Shown: positions 1 to 11,545, counted from the first letter of the stretch. The stretch: DNA of 64,000 nucleotides from Gambelia wislizenii (GCA_030847615.1 JAUMIR010000001.1:442238687-442302686); one strand, 5' to 3'. Numbers and translations: made by a program. Notes: generated by a model not told the origin, from the letters alone.

Positions 1-423
1 GGAAAGGTTGCCATTCTTCCTGATTCCTGAAACAATATTTTGCATAACAGACGTTACAGTCTTGCCAGTTTATTCTAATTTTCTAACCACTGTATTCCCT
101 AGGTGATGATTAATGCAAATCATAAAAAACTTGGAAGATGTGCAAAGGCTGTGTTAAAATAATCCATCCTCCTGCTAACAAAACAAAGAGTACACCAAAT
201 TGCATCGTGAGAATGTTCCTGCCATTACAATATACAACTATATTACAGCTTTAATTTTTAAAAATGGCTTCATTTCCCTCAATAGCATTGAAAGTGATTA
301 TTGTTAGACACTGGGCTCTTGATATGATACAGTCCAGATTTAATTGTATTTGAATATTTTGTGTTTCCATTACCTGATACTTAAACTCATCTGATCTCAT
401 TTGTCCTTAATCATTTTGCTGGG

Positions 424-655
424 CTACACTGCCTAAAGGCACTAGATCTTGTCTAATCCTGGAAGCTAAGCAGAACCAGCCCTCGTTAGCACTTGGATAG
501 GAGATCACCCAATGAATACTAGGAGCTGTTGGCTGCATTTCAGAGGAAGGAATGGGCAAAACCACCTCTGAGTATTTCTTGCCTAAAGGAACCCTATGAA
601 ATTCAAGGGGTCACCATAAGTCAACAGGTGACTTGAAGATGCACACTTACACACA
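424..655 (+). mobile_element. 5S rRNA-derived SINE, near full length
   Basis: The first about 110 bases resemble 5S rRNA: GGCACTAGATCTTGTCT, GGAAGCTAAGCAGAACC and ACTTGGATAGGAGATCACCC cover the internal promoter region of a 5S gene (A-box, intermediate element, C-box). The body then reads GAGGAAGGAATGGGCAAAAC and CCACCTCTGAGTATTTCTTG, with a tail shared with other copies (CCATAAGTCAACAGGTGACT) and a CA-rich end. Sauria-type 5S SINEs are known in lizards and share a tail with Bov-B LINEs. It is too diverged for a functional 5S gene. Confidence 0.8.
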
Positions 656-1497
656 CCTACATCATCCTTCCTGCCTAGGGTGCCTTCACCTGCAGCCCCC
701 CACAATATTTCCAAATTCTCAGGTTCCCCTAAGGGGGCACAAAGGCCTAAAAAGGGAGAATGTGTTGTCACTCAATATTTATGACAACTGTACTATTTAA
801 ACTACCTGTAATTATTGTATTCCTGTACCCTGTGGCCCTTTTGAGTTCAATTCCCAGTAACTGTCACTATTAAGATGTAATTTTCATCACCATGGCAGTA
901 TGTTTTGCTTTTCTATTACATTTCCCATGCCTTTCTGCTGTTTGCTTGTATATACCGTATATATCTGCCCAGTGGGGCTGCATGCCATGCTTCTGATGAA
1001 GTGGACTGCAGTCCATGGAAACTTAAGAGTCTTTAAGGTTTCACAAGATACTTTATTTTTTTTTTGCTGCTGTGGGCTAGCACAGCTATTCCCCTGGAAA
1101 TTTCAACAGGGAGGAGAACATGATAAAGTGCATTTCTGCACAGTTCCATTTTTCATATCCCAATCCATTGTCTTCCAGAGTATCACTACAGAGCATGGCC
1201 ATCATGTTTGCTGGGGTGGTAGATAGTAAAAATTATACACAAAGTTGAGGAAAGCTAGAAATGATCTGTCTGTCTAAGATTTGCCTGTTTCTTATCCTTT
1301 TTTACAATAGTAAATTCTTATGGGGGTTCAGTTAAATTTAAAACAAATTAGTGTGTCTTGAAGTTTTAATTCTGTGTTCATTTTCTAAAATAAAATCAGC
1401 AGCAGCATTGTAAATATATGCTATGTAGGTATGTATACTGTATATTGAGACTTTAAGTAAGTTTAGAGTAAGAAAGTGCCCATCATGATTGGCTGTA
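656..1497. other. Intronic stretch, nothing recognised
   Basis: Unique-looking DNA with no clear repeat. A 108-codon open frame at 900-1226 has no recognisable domain and is probably chance. Confidence 0.4.
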
Positions 1498-1690
1498 ATT
1501 GTTTGTTTGTTTGTTTGTTTGTTTGTTTATATCCTGCCTTTCTCCCTATAGCGGGACCCAAGGCAGCTCACAACATTTAAAAGCAATACTAGCTTCTTTA
1601 AAAAGTACAATAAATAAGAATTAAAAGAGATTAAACCATTATATAATTAAAATTCCACACAAATAATAAAACATTTTTAAAATTCCATAA
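1498..1690 (-). mobile_element. L2-like LINE 3' tail with (GTTT)n
   Basis: A (GTTT)n run at about 1500-1528 is followed by TATATCCTGCCTTTCTCCC and a GGGACCCAAGGCAGCTCAC block. Read on the minus strand this is the typical LINE 3' end with a GAGAAAGGCAGGATATAAA motif and an (AAAC)n tail. The remaining 100 bases are A-rich and decayed. Confidence 0.55.
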
Positions 1691-2545
1691 AATTAAAATA
1701 AATCTTTGTGATGTCCAGCCAGGACTGTTTAAATCTCCCCTGCATTTTCCTTTGTTTTCTTTTCAAGGCCTTAGCATGTCTGAGTATAGGAATACTCCAT
1801 TGTATTAGACTTGTGGGAGGAGCTAAGAATTCCCCTGCATTTTTCTAGGTTTTGGTTTGTTCCTTCCCAGCAAGCTCTGTTTCACCTAGAAGCTTAGTTC
1901 TTTTGGACAGTCTTTGCTGTGAGCTTGCAGAAAGCAGTTCTGGTGGCAAACAGGCCCAGACAGCCGGGAAGGGCATTTCTTACAACATCAGCCAAATTAG
2001 TTACCAACAGTCATCAACCAAATTAGTTGCCAATAATAAAGGAATTAGAAGCTGAAAGACCCTGCACCAGCTTCATTGAGTGAGGAGATCAAACCCAGAG
2101 AGATGTCACCCTGAAAACAGCTGAAACTCCAACTGTAAAGTACCTTTCATTTCAAGCCTTTTAGAGCTGGGGAGGAGAAAGCCCTTTTCTTTTGTTCTTT
2201 AAAATAAACTTCCCCCTTTTTTGAACTGGATATTCAGCATCAGAGCCTTTTTGGGTAAAGGAGTTTGATCTCACCAGGGTACTGGCATTGCACACCCAAA
2301 CCTGCCACCACCTGGGACCCACAGAGGACATAGTGCTTCTGAGTTCCATTTGTCTTCAATAGCTCCAGCAACTGGAGTTGAAGGGCAGTTTTTTTCTCTC
2401 CTTTGAACTATACCCCAGACTGAAAAGAAATAATAGCACCCACAGCTCTCTGTATATATATATATCCTAAAACGGTTGGAATGGAACTTCTTAAATTTTC
2501 CAAAGAATATAAAAGACACCCGATAAGAGGCTCTTGCTTATCATA
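1691..2545. other. Intronic stretch with weak LTR-like traits
   Basis: Around 2150-2220 there is TTGTTCTTTAAAATAAACTT followed by a pyrimidine run, which resembles an LTR polyadenylation region. No terminal repeats, primer site or duplication could be found, so it is not called as an LTR. A TATATATA run lies near 2453-2465. Confidence 0.25.
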
Positions 2546-2626
2546 AAATCATAGAGTTGGAAGAAACCTCAAGAGACATCCAGTCCAACCCCCTGCCATG
2601 CAGGAATACACAATCAAATCATCATG
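2546..2626 (-). mobile_element. CR1 LINE 3' end fragment
   Basis: ATCATAGAGTTGGAAGAAAC followed by CATCCAGTCCAACCCCCTGC and CATGCAGG is the reverse complement of the CR1 3' terminus shared with the better copies at 44277-45709 and 48323-49117. It is heavily 5'-truncated. Confidence 0.8.
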
Positions 2627-3602
2627 ACTTTGACCAATGTTATGCCTTTAAAAGGAGGCTTGATAAACAGGTTAGCTTATCTGATTGATAATTTTCCAAG
2701 CAGGGGCCTTCCCAGGCCAATAGCTGCCAGGAGTAATCTTTTAAAAGTTTAATATACCTTACTTCCTTCTTTCTCATTTCACCTTTTAGTCTCTTCTACG
2801 TCTTCCTTTCTTCACTGGCTTAACATGTGCCAAGTAACTTCCTCTTATGGGACATTATGGGATGCAGATTCAAACCCCTTCCTTTTCTATACAACCAACT
2901 TCCCCTTCTCTGTTTTCTTCTGTTAAGCATATGGTAAGGCCAAAGTTCTATAGATCCCTGTCCTAAGCATCTGGCTTCACAGTGATAAATTTGTATGCAT
3001 CTGTCTGCTTTATTGAATTGTGTAACAGTGGCTCTAATGGCCAAATGTATGAGTTGCTTGTGTTCAGCACCTGAATGGCTAAACATAACATGTTACATGA
3101 CTAAACTGTTTTAAAAGGGTGCTTCAAGCTGCCAGGTTTATTCTGAAGAGAAAAACCGCTCTATGACCCCAATCCAGGTTGGGGCAGTGTGCCAGTTTCT
3201 TACCAGAATTCCCCCACCCCCAGCTGGTATTTGCCTCAAAGATATGGTTCAGTGTCCTAACATTATCTGGCATTAATATTCCAAGTTAAGTGGGAAAATA
3301 TCAGATGTTCAACAACAAAAGAGTCTTGTGGCACATTTAAGATTAATGTTAGTTCTTAAGGAGCCATGACTCAGTTTGTCCTTGCATCACAAATAACTCC
3401 CGGCACAGGGTGGGGAAACCTATTTTACCCAAGAGCCAAATCCCAATTTGGGAAGGCTCTTGTGGGCTGTGCAGGGCCAAGGGCAGACCCAGGGACACAG
3501 TAAGCATGGCCAAAGCACAGTAGGTGGAGCTAGATCTAATTCTTATCCGTTTGGATGTTTTGCCACAAAGCATACAAAGTATAACTCAGTTCTGTCCATA
3601 TA

Positions 3603-3854
3603 CGGTAGGACCCCCTTTCTACTGATTTATTAGCCACTGATTCAGTTATCCATAGGACACAAAACAGCACACCTACCATAGAGTCTTCCTAGAAAATGCA
3701 TCCTCTCTAGCCATTTTCTAGGTCTTCCAAGGCAACTATATGGTATTTTAAACTGGAAGTCCCATTATTTTCAATGGCGTTCTCTGTTATCCATGGTTTT
3801 CAGTATCCATGGGGCCCCTGGAACCAATCCCCAGCAGATACAGTGGTCCTACTG
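3603..3854. mobile_element. Tigger-like MITE with TA target duplication
   Basis: The ends are CGGTAGGACC and GGTCCTACTG, inverted complements, each flanked by TA (3601-3602 and 3855-3856). Internally CCTCTCTAGCCATTTTCTAG and a CCATGGGGCCCCTGGAACC block recur in the other members (23038-23297, 42533-42809, 54331-54976). TA flanks with CAGT-type termini fit the pogo/Tigger group. No transposase is present. Confidence 0.7.
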
Positions 3855-3859
3855 TACAT

Positions 3860-4081
3860 GGAGCCCTGGTGGTGCAGTGGTTAAATGCTGGTACTGCAGC
3901 CACAAAGGTTGTGAGTTTGATCCCAGAGGGCTCCAACATTGACTCAGCCTTCCATCCTTCTGTAGGTCGGTAAAATGAGTATCCAGTTTGTTGGGGGCAA
4001 TTAGCTAACACACATTTAAACTGATTAGGGAGTGCTTTGCGCTGATATGTGGTATAGAAATATAAATGCTATTGTTATATC
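3860..4081 (+). mobile_element. tRNA-derived SINE, full length
   Basis: Starts GGAGCCCTGGTGGTGCAGTG (A-box region) with B-box-like GAGTTTGATCCC downstream. It continues GACTCAGCCTTCCATCC, GGTAAAATGAGTATCCAG and ends in a TATAGAAATATAAATGC motif plus a short ATTGTTAT tail. The ending resembles L2-type LINE tails, so an L2 partner is likely. It lies directly beside the Tigger-like MITE at 3603. Confidence 0.75.
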
Positions 4082-4132
4082 TGCCTAAGTGTACACCCAA
4101 GTAGAACACATTTTGGGCATGCAAAGTTAGTA

Positions 4133-4363
4133 CAGTTGTCCCTTCACATTTGCTGGGGTTTGGTTCCAGGATCCCCCCATGAATATCCAAATCTGTGAAT
4201 ACTCAAGTCCCATTATATGCAATGGCATAGCAAAATGGTATCCCTTATATAATATGGCAAAATCAAGGTTTGCTTTTTGGATTATTATTTTTTAAAGAAT
4301 ATTTTCAAGCTGTGAATACTTAAAACTGTGAATGCCAAATCCGTGAATGTGGAGGGACAACTG
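4133..4363. mobile_element. Tigger-like MITE, TA-flanked, full length
   Basis: The termini CAGTTGTCCCTTCACAT and ATGTGGAGGGACAACTG are inverted repeats flanked by TA at 4131-4132 and 4364-4365. Inside it carries CAAGTCCCATTATATGCAAT and CCCTTATATAATATGGC, shared with 7847-8058 and with the split copy at 55255-56077. Non-coding, non-autonomous. Confidence 0.8.
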
Positions 4364-4680
4364 TACAAGCTTCCACAACCTTTTTCCACTCTGACCATTT
4401 TTATTCAAGTTGATTTAAAAAATCATTTAGAAAAGAATTTCAAAAGAGGAGACTATTGCTGAGAAAATATAACAGGTAAGCTTGAGAATTCTTGTGTTTA
4501 TCATATTAGGCAATGGAAGGGTGTGTTTGACTATCCTGTCTTTCATTGTACAGCCTCTCAGTTGCAGCCAACAGCCTCCCCCAGTTTTCCACCAGACATT
4601 TAATTGAAACCCAAGGGAAGACATCATAGGCTAGAATCTGGTGTGTTATGCTGGCGTAGCTCCCACTTATGTCAGTATAT

Positions 4681-5617
4681 GTACTTTTGGAGACAGTGTG
4701 GAAGAGGCCTCTGGTGGAATGGGCTGCTGCCTCTGCTGTTTGAAGGGTATGTGGGGCCTCCTTCTGATTAGTGGTGGTGCATTTGGGGGTAATGGCTTGG
4801 GCTTGCTAAAAGGGAAGGCCCTTATATTTGTATGCCCTGAATTTCATACAGAGCTGATGGCCTGGGGTTTTAATAATTTGGTCTGCCATTCTGCCTCACC
4901 AAATTTGGCAAGGGGACAGTGACCCCCGAAGACTAGACCAGGGCCACTTTAGGGTTAATAGGAAGATATGGAATTCTCTCAACAGGCGTGGGGCAATTTT
5001 CTCCCTCATCCCTCTATAATTTTCAGACAGCCAGAGCTGTACATCCATTGGCCTGAACAATTTGTTCCTGGGAGGTTTGGAGGAAGGGGTGAGAGCCATG
5101 TTGGCTGGCTTGGTGGGGGAAAGGGACTAAGCAGACACTTGTCCCTTGTCAGTGGCAGGTTTCGGAGCACCTTGGCACCTTGTGGTGAAGGGTAGGGCCC
5201 TGGAATGGCCTCTTTGGGTCCTGGGACCTGAGGGGTTGTGAAGGCGCCTGCTCTTAGGGATAACCTGGGAAGTTTGCTCTCTCTTGTAGAGTCCTGGGAC
5301 TTGGGAGGGAGTGCCTCAGGTTGCCTTCCTGATAAGACTTACCAGGGTGAGCAACCCAGTTATGTTGGATTGCCCTTGAGGTCAAGTGTGATGGCCAAGG
5401 GAAAGTTGAGGAGGTGGTCACAGGTTGTCACCTGGCCTCAGCCAGACCCACATCAAATTGCTCCCCCCTTCTAGGTTTGTCCCAGGTACAATTCATTAAT
5501 TAAGTTGCAGGTCAAATAAAGTGGCCCTATTTAAACCCATCTCTGTGTGTCTGGCTCATTACTCCCTGGTTGGTCATCAAGTACTTTTGGAGACATTGTA
5601 GAAGGAGGTTTCTGGTG
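4681..5617 (+). other. 900-bp-spaced imperfect direct repeat around a possible retroelement remnant
   Basis: GTACTTTTGGAGACAGTGTG at 4681 recurs as GTACTTTTGGAGACATTGTA at 5581, each followed by a related GAAG..CTCTGGTG block, exactly 900 bases apart. Just before the second copy is AATAAA (5515-5520) followed by TGTGTGTCTGGCTCATTACT. GC content is higher than the surrounding intron. It could be a degraded non-autonomous LTR element. No coding domain is seen. Confidence 0.3.
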
Positions 5618-5689
5618 CCTACTTGAGCAACTGCCCTAGCTCTAAACACAAGTCTAGCCCAATCTACCATGAGGGTGCACCCAGACACG

Positions 5690-5805
5690 TTGTTGTTATC
5701 TTCATTTATATCCTGTTTTTCCCCCGATTTGGGACTCAAAGTGGCATACAATAAAAAGACATTGTTAAAATCAACAAAATACAAAAGTTAAAAGCTAAAA
5801 TTTTG
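5690..5805 (-). mobile_element. L2-like 3' tail, decayed
   Basis: TTTATATCCTGTTTTTCCCC and GGGACTCAAAGTGGCATAC resemble, on the minus strand, the same LINE tail seen at 1498-1690, followed by an A-rich stretch. Confidence 0.4.
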
Positions 5806-5883
5806 AAAACACATACATATATGCACACACAACACACACATATACCCCAGCAGAACCATTAATAGAGATCAGCAAATTTTACT

Positions 5884-7240
5884 TGCCTTTGAACATCTGG
5901 GAAAGAAATAAAGTCTTACAGAGGTTATTCCTTCATTCCAGATGCTTAAGGACAGCCAGAATGTGGCACAACCAATCAGTGGCTGGGGATGGAGCTGTGC
6001 CTGGGAGCCCTCTAAGTGGTGTTGCTTATCCAGGGAGGAAACAGGGAAGAAGGAACAGCTTTTACCCCTGACAATGACATAAGTACACTGGTGATGGCTA
6101 ACCCTGCAGCAGTGGTTCTTAATGGATCTTAGTGCCCACAGGGCTTTTTCAGTTGAGAGCCAGGGCAGCCAGAGAAGCTAAAGAGTGACAAGAGAAGTGT
6201 AACAGAAAGAGAAGGAGTGACAAAGTGCCTTCAGTGACCTTGCTATGCTAGTAAGCTCAAAAAATATCACCACAAGAAATTCTAAAAAGCCCCGAGAAAG
6301 AGGCAGAGAAATAGAAGCCTTTTTCATGTGGAAAGAAACCCTTTGGTATGTTGTTTGTATTTATATTAAGCAGATTGCAGCAGACCCCCAGTGCTTCATG
6401 AGCTTCTGGTGCAAAATGGGACATAAAACATGCTGGATGCTCCAATAAAGTTATAAAGCAGAACTTACATTTATTATGGCAGAAAATACATCTTGGATAA
6501 GAAAAATAGATAGAAAAAAGTTACTTAACTTAGATGAAAGAGTCCCTAAAAGCTGACTCTCATGTGTGTGTGTAAGAAATCCTGAGGCTCGTCTGCCTCA
6601 TGTTGCTGGTTGCTTGCTTCTGTAACAAAGGGTTGTAAAACACTAAAACTACTTGGGGCAAAGAAGGAGGGAAGTGATCTCTGCAAGCAGGAAGTAAATA
6701 CAGGTCAGGAACATGCCCACAGAGTTGTAAACAAGCGTTGATGCTTTTTCATTTCCAACATGGAAAACATAAGGACAAGTTTTGACCAAACTCTTTCCTG
6801 AAGTGGGATGCAACATTGCCCTTCCTCCTACTGGTTTTAGGATTAGCTCCATTGTGAGCATATCCAGCAGAGACCAAAGTTAACCTACCGTTACCCCTGT
6901 AAAATGTAACATTTGGGAGACTCTGAGAAAAGTAAAAGCAACTACCCATGCTAAGCAAAATTTTCTCAGAAGGTACTTTTTTAAGAAGCATTTCTGATAT
7001 TTTCCTTTATCTTATTCGTCTAGAAATAGCAGCCCACTTGCAGATATTTTTTTTCCTCCCAAATTCTCTCCACCATTTGTTGTGACTGCCTTCCCATCAC
7101 TACCACAATGCTACAGAAGGACATAGTAGAAGGCACAGATTTTGGAGAATGCAAAATGGTGGCCAGACCTTTTTGGGGGGCTGGGGGATATGAGATTTTT
7201 TTGGGGGGGTTGTAATTGCCTGTAAAGTGGGATAAAATAC
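5884..7240. other. Intronic stretch, nothing recognised
   Basis: No transposon or exon recognised. Short open frames here carry no domain. Confidence 0.35.
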
Positions 7241-7261
7241 AATAAGTACATTCATAAAAGT

Positions 7262-7322
7262 CGTAAACCCTATGAAATTCATGTGTTCACCATAACTCGA
7301 CAGATGATTTGAAGGCACCTAG
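7262..7322 (+). mobile_element. SINE tail fragment
   Basis: AAACCCTATGAAATTCATGT, then CACCATAACTCGACAGATGA and TTGAAGGCAC match the shared 3' tail of the 5S-derived SINEs in this window. The 5' body is missing. Confidence 0.55.
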
Positions 7323-7846
7323 AAGAACTCCTCCTGTTTATTTGACACATTAGATTCCTGATGCTAGACTTAGGAAATTATACCTGCTAAGGACTGTGCT
7401 ATACCATATTCATATTGCTCAAATGATACATTGATTAATTTCACAGCTGCAAATTACTAGTGTTTTGGAGCTTGAGTGATTGTGGAAAGCCTTAACACAA
7501 CATGTTAAAACTGACAGCATTTTTTAAAATATATAATTGAGTGTTTTCAAGTTTTTTCTGTAAAGAAGAGTTTCTTGCTTACCTGTTTTGTGGGACAGAA
7601 AGCAATATATCCCCATTTATTCTCTGTGTATGAAAGAACTCAATCTAAAGCAACTTGATATAACACAATTTATATTTAGCAAAGAAAAGTAAGGAAACAC
7701 CAAGTCTGCTATTAATAGGTCATTATTTAAAAAACTAATGTCCATGGATGATGCCCTTTTATGTCTTCTAGATTTCCAAGCTCTTCTAATCATGAAAAAA
7801 AGTTAGTCTGGTCTTTACAGTCTAGCGTTCTGTTCATTTATTACTA

Positions 7847-8058
7847 CAGTTGTCCCTTCATATTCGCTGAGGTTTGGTCCCCCGTGGATATCAAAATCCG
7901 TGAATATTCAAGTCCCATTATATGCAATGGCATAGTAAAATGTGTCCCTTATATAAGATGGCAAAGTAAAGGTTTGCTTTTTGGATTGTTATTTTTTAAA
8001 GAATATTTTCAAGCTTAATTCCATGGTTACCAAATCCGTGGATATGGAGGGACAACTG
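7847..8058. mobile_element. Tigger-like MITE, TA-flanked
   Basis: Ends CAGTTGTCCCTTCATATTC and ATGGAGGGACAACTG are inverted repeats flanked by TA (7845-7846, 8059-8060). It is closely related to 4133-4363, sharing CAAGTCCCATTATATGCAAT and GGTTTGCTTTTTGGATT. Confidence 0.8.
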
Positions 8059-8060
8059 TA

Positions 8061-9132
8061 TTCTTTTTCTAAATCTCCAATTTAATACCTCGTTTCTGTG
8101 CAAGCTTCATATTAAAGTACACATTTAGTTCAATGACTGTAAAAAGTAACAGAAGGGAAGAAGATACTCAGTTTCCTTTTAGTCCTTGCAGATAGGAAAG
8201 TTTTCTTAGGTATGAGTAAAATGGAAAATTTTGTATGTGTGTGTGTGTGTGTGTGTGTGTATAAGTGTAATAATCCAACAGCACTTTTGACTTTATTAGA
8301 CTAGTTTCTAAAAATGCTGTAATTCCACGATTGAGGAAAGCGGAAACATAGTGACATGATTACAGTAATTATTGCACGTCACTGTAATCACACGATACTA
8401 ATGCTAAGGAATTATTGCACACCATCACACACTGTTTAAGAATGCTAATGAAGCTTGCGCTATAGTAATCACTTGCCTTCTCATGATAGTGTATTAATGC
8501 CTCCTGCTGGCTCATGCATGTGCCTTTAAGAAAAAATTTCTCTTACTTTCGTGATTTTACACAGGCAAGATTTTGGCTGTTCTCATGACAAGACACGAGT
8601 TTGCTCTAAAACACTAAAATAATAATAATAATAATCAAAGAAATTTCACCAATAAACATTTCAACAAACATTAAAAGGTAGCAAGAAAAGGCTAAACTTG
8701 GGATTAAAAGAGCATCCTGTAGGTCCTCTTTACGTTCTCTCCTGGAAATTTAATTCTGTGTTCTCATTGGGAAAGGGGAGGGGGAGAAGAGGACTGCCCA
8801 TTCACAGTGGAATCATGCGATTAGAGCAAGATGTGATTATGGCACACTTGTCAATGCTGCAGAAAGAGCAATATTGAGGGCTACTGATGGCTTTTGCCCA
8901 TCAATTAAAAGTGGCACCTGATGAATGGGTGGAGCATGTACAGGGCATGGGAGGACAACAACGTCATACAATAATGGGAACCCAGGCAGAGGGCACTTAA
9001 AAGTGTAGATTTAAATTCCATCATATTCAATGAAGTTTGAGATGCTGAATTAGAGTGGCCAGATGTTTTTTCTGTCACGTTCCTCATCTTTAACAGTAGC
9101 AGGTAAGGTATGGACCTTTCCATAATGGGAAT
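8061..9132. other. Intronic stretch with microsatellites
   Basis: Holds a (TG)n run at about 8234-8260 and (AAT)n at about 8617-8634. Around 8376-8412 the pattern ATTATTGCAC..CACTGTAATCACA recurs loosely. Nothing else recognised. Confidence 0.4.
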
Positions 9133-9345
9133 TGTTGTGTGCCTTCAAGTTGTTTCGGACTTATGACGGCCCTAAGACAAACCTACCATGGGGTTTTCTT
9201 GGCAAGATTTATTCAGAGAGTGGGTTGCCTTTGCCTTCCTCTGAGGCGAAGCAAGTGTGACTTGCCCACGGGTCACACAGTGGGTTTCTGTGCCCAGCTG
9301 GGATTCGAACCCTGATTTCCAGAGTCGTAAATATAGTGGTACCTA
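9133..9345 (-). mobile_element. tRNA-derived SINE (Sauria-type)
   Basis: On the minus strand the B-box GGGTTCGAATCCC lies near 9302-9314. The plus strand reads TGTTGTGTGCCTTCAAGTTG, GGGGTTTTCTTGGCAAGA and TGACTTGCCCACGGGTCAC. This SINE family recurs at 17238, 18581, 22556 and 24246. The extreme 5' head is degraded. Confidence 0.75.
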
Positions 9346-9689
9346 TTAAATATGTTCACAATGCAGTTAAATGAGAATTCAGTTCAGTTAGTTTGGGTAT
9401 TTCTAAAAATAAAAAACTTAGTAAAATTCATAAGAGCTTTCACAGACAAAATGGAAAGAATTTGCGATTAAAATAAAAACTGAATGCAGGAGAAAGTAAT
9501 GCAGACTTATAAATCAAATCTGAATTACTACGGGGTTTCAAGCATGTATTTTATTGTTAGTGAGATTGGTTAATGATAAAATTTGAAATTCTAAGAATAA
9601 TAAGGGGTTCCAAGTGCAGTGCTTCCACTGCAATTGCTAGTGGAGAAACTGGAAATCATGTATAGAGGAGAAACCACAGGAAGGGTGCA

Positions 9690-9925
9690 ACCTTTCCCAA
9701 GTCCATTAATGTTCACTTCCAAAATATTGCAGGAGTCATGCTGGATCATACTGGAGGCTGGTCTAGCCCAGCATTCTGTCATCAGAATTTCCAGCTGGAT
9801 GCCGATGGGCAGCTACTTATAACACTGTTCGTACGACATGACACAATATATTGCCATTTAAGAGCTTTATCCTCCGTAAATTTGTGTAAACTCCTTTTAA
9901 AACCATCCAAGTTGTACCATAAGTG
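9690..9925 (-). mobile_element. Old CR1/L3-like LINE fragment
   Basis: CTGGTCTAGCCCAGCATTCT and TTTTAAAACCATCCAAGTTG match, in diverged form, the antisense 3' region of the old CR1 family seen better at 17597-17940. Confidence 0.4.
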
Positions 9926-9932
9926 AAATATA

Positions 9933-10205
9933 TAAATTACTGTTGAAAACTGAAGAACAAAATGATTATTTTAAGGCAATATGGGATTATGAGTTAATGC
10001 AACCAATAAGTAATCAGAGTTGGGGGGAAATTTGGGACTTGGGCATCTTAAAAATATGTCTGTAACAATAAAAGAAAATTATTATAAATTGGTATGGAGA
10101 TGGTACCTGACACCAGTAAGATTAAGTCAAATAGATCAAAATTATTCAATGTTATGCTGGAGGGGATGTTAATGAAAAAAGGTCTTTATGTCCAATGTGG
10201 TAGAG
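9933..10205 (+). pseudogene. L1 LINE ORF2 C-terminal region, first part
   Basis: The frame from about 9951 reads as the region downstream of the L1 reverse transcriptase, with WYLTP and CWRGC motifs that I recognise from the same place in L1 ORF2. Stops are scattered. The copy is cut at 10205 by another LINE and continues at 11098. Joining the two parts across the GTAGAG duplication gives the expected SCKYVQKFW motif. Confidence 0.7.
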
Positions 10206-11091
10206 AAGAAAACAGAAGTTCTTTACCAGCCTGCACCACAGGACGAACACCACCATCCCCACATTGCCGTCGGCAAATCTGTGCTCAAGTCCGTTCAGCA
10301 GTTCACCTACCTGGGAAGCATCATCTCCTCAGATGCCAAGATTGACAAAGAGATCGATCACAGATTAGCAAAGGCATATAGTGCATTTGGAAGACTTCAC
10401 AAAAGAGTCTGGAGCAATAAACACCTGAGGCAAAGCACAAAAATCAGTGTGTATAGAGCCATCGTACTGTCTATCCTCCTTTATGGATCTGAAACATGGG
10501 TCACCTATCGCCACCACCTACGACTCCTCGAGCGCTTTCATCAGCGCTGTCTACGCACAATCCTAAATATACACTGGACTGACTGACGAATGTTGCTGTC
10601 CTTGAGCAAGCAGGGATCACCAGCATTGAGGCCATGATATTGAGAACACAGCTGCGCTGGGCAGGGCACGTTTCTAGGATGGAGGACCATCGCCTCCCAA
10701 AAATACTACTCTACGGTGAACTCGCCACGGGTCAGCGTAAGAGGGGCGCTCCAAAAAAGCGATACAAAGACTCCCTGAAACAACATCTCAGGCTCGGCCA
10801 AATTGATCACCAACAGTGGTCCGCCCTGGCCTCACATCGGGAGGCATGGAGACGCACTATCCACAATGCTGCAGCCTTATTTGAGAACTCACGACGAACA
10901 AGTCTTGAAGAGAAACGACAACACAGAAAGAATCACAACCCAAAAACATCACCCAAGGAGACCTTCTGCTGTGCTTTTTGCAACCGGACTTGTTTATCTC
11001 AGATTGGCCTTTTTAGTCATCAGCGCGCTTGCAGAAAGCGCGGGATGAGTCCTTCCTGAATCTTCGTTTGCGAAGAGAAAAGCCAGAGGAA
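10206..11091 (+). pseudogene. Non-LTR LINE (RTE-X/Vingi-like, uncertain), 3' part of ORF2 with C-terminal zinc finger
   Basis: Two overlapping frames (10188-10586 and 10634-11059) separated by one frameshift encode the tail of a LINE polyprotein. Motifs in order: TEVLYQPAP, FTYLGSIIS, a LLYGSETW motif, then LRWAGHVSRM, LLYGEL and KKRYKDSLKQ. It ends in a C-x2-C-x12-H-x3-C finger. The extension after the reverse transcriptase is typical of animal LINEs with this architecture; I cannot fix the clade. The insert sits inside L1 and is flanked by GTAGAG (10200-10205 and 11092-11097). After the stop a CTTCG-TTTG-CGAAG hairpin precedes the end. It is 5'-truncated and dead. A second copy is at 55365-55961. 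Confidence 0.75.
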
Positions 11092-11097
11092 GTAGAG

Positions 11098-11545
11098 TTG
11101 TAAATATGTACAGAAATTTTGGCAAATAGTATTTAAAGAAATAAGAGAGATAACAGGACAAGATTTAGAAATCTGTGCAGATATTGCATTATTATGCATT
11201 TATAAGTTTCATTGTACCCAAATTATTAAGGATTTGTTTATGAATTTCCTAACAGCAACAAAATTAATGATACCCAGAAACTGGAAGATTCAAGGAGATT
11301 ATCAAATAAAAGGAATGATATAGAGAAGTTTGGGATATTGTTATTAATGATAAATTAACATGCAGACTGAAAGTTTAAAAAGGATTATGTAAAAGTTGTA
11401 ATTTTGATGAAATACCGAAGCCATTTGTAGAATATGTTTTTTAAGAAATAAGGGGCATACACCTCCAAGAGCATTATTGCAATTTTGGAAAATGGAATAA
11501 ATAAATGGTATAGATGGTCCTGGGGGTGGGGAGCACTTTGTAGTG
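11098..11545 (+). pseudogene. L1 LINE ORF2 C-terminus and 3' region, second part
   Basis: Continues the L1 interrupted at 10205: VQKFWQIVFKEI and IPRNWKI motifs, then a degraded C-terminal end with PPRALLQFW near 11465 and a G-rich 3' region near 11520-11555. Frameshifts and stops show it is inactive. Confidence 0.65.

Noticed and set aside
424..540. True 5S rRNA gene
   Set aside because: 5S-like words are followed by a SINE body and tail, bases of the 5S consensus are lost, and the same composite recurs at three other places.
1830..2345. Solo LTR
   Set aside because: AATAAA and pyrimidine runs are suggestive, but no TG..CA ends or target duplication were found.
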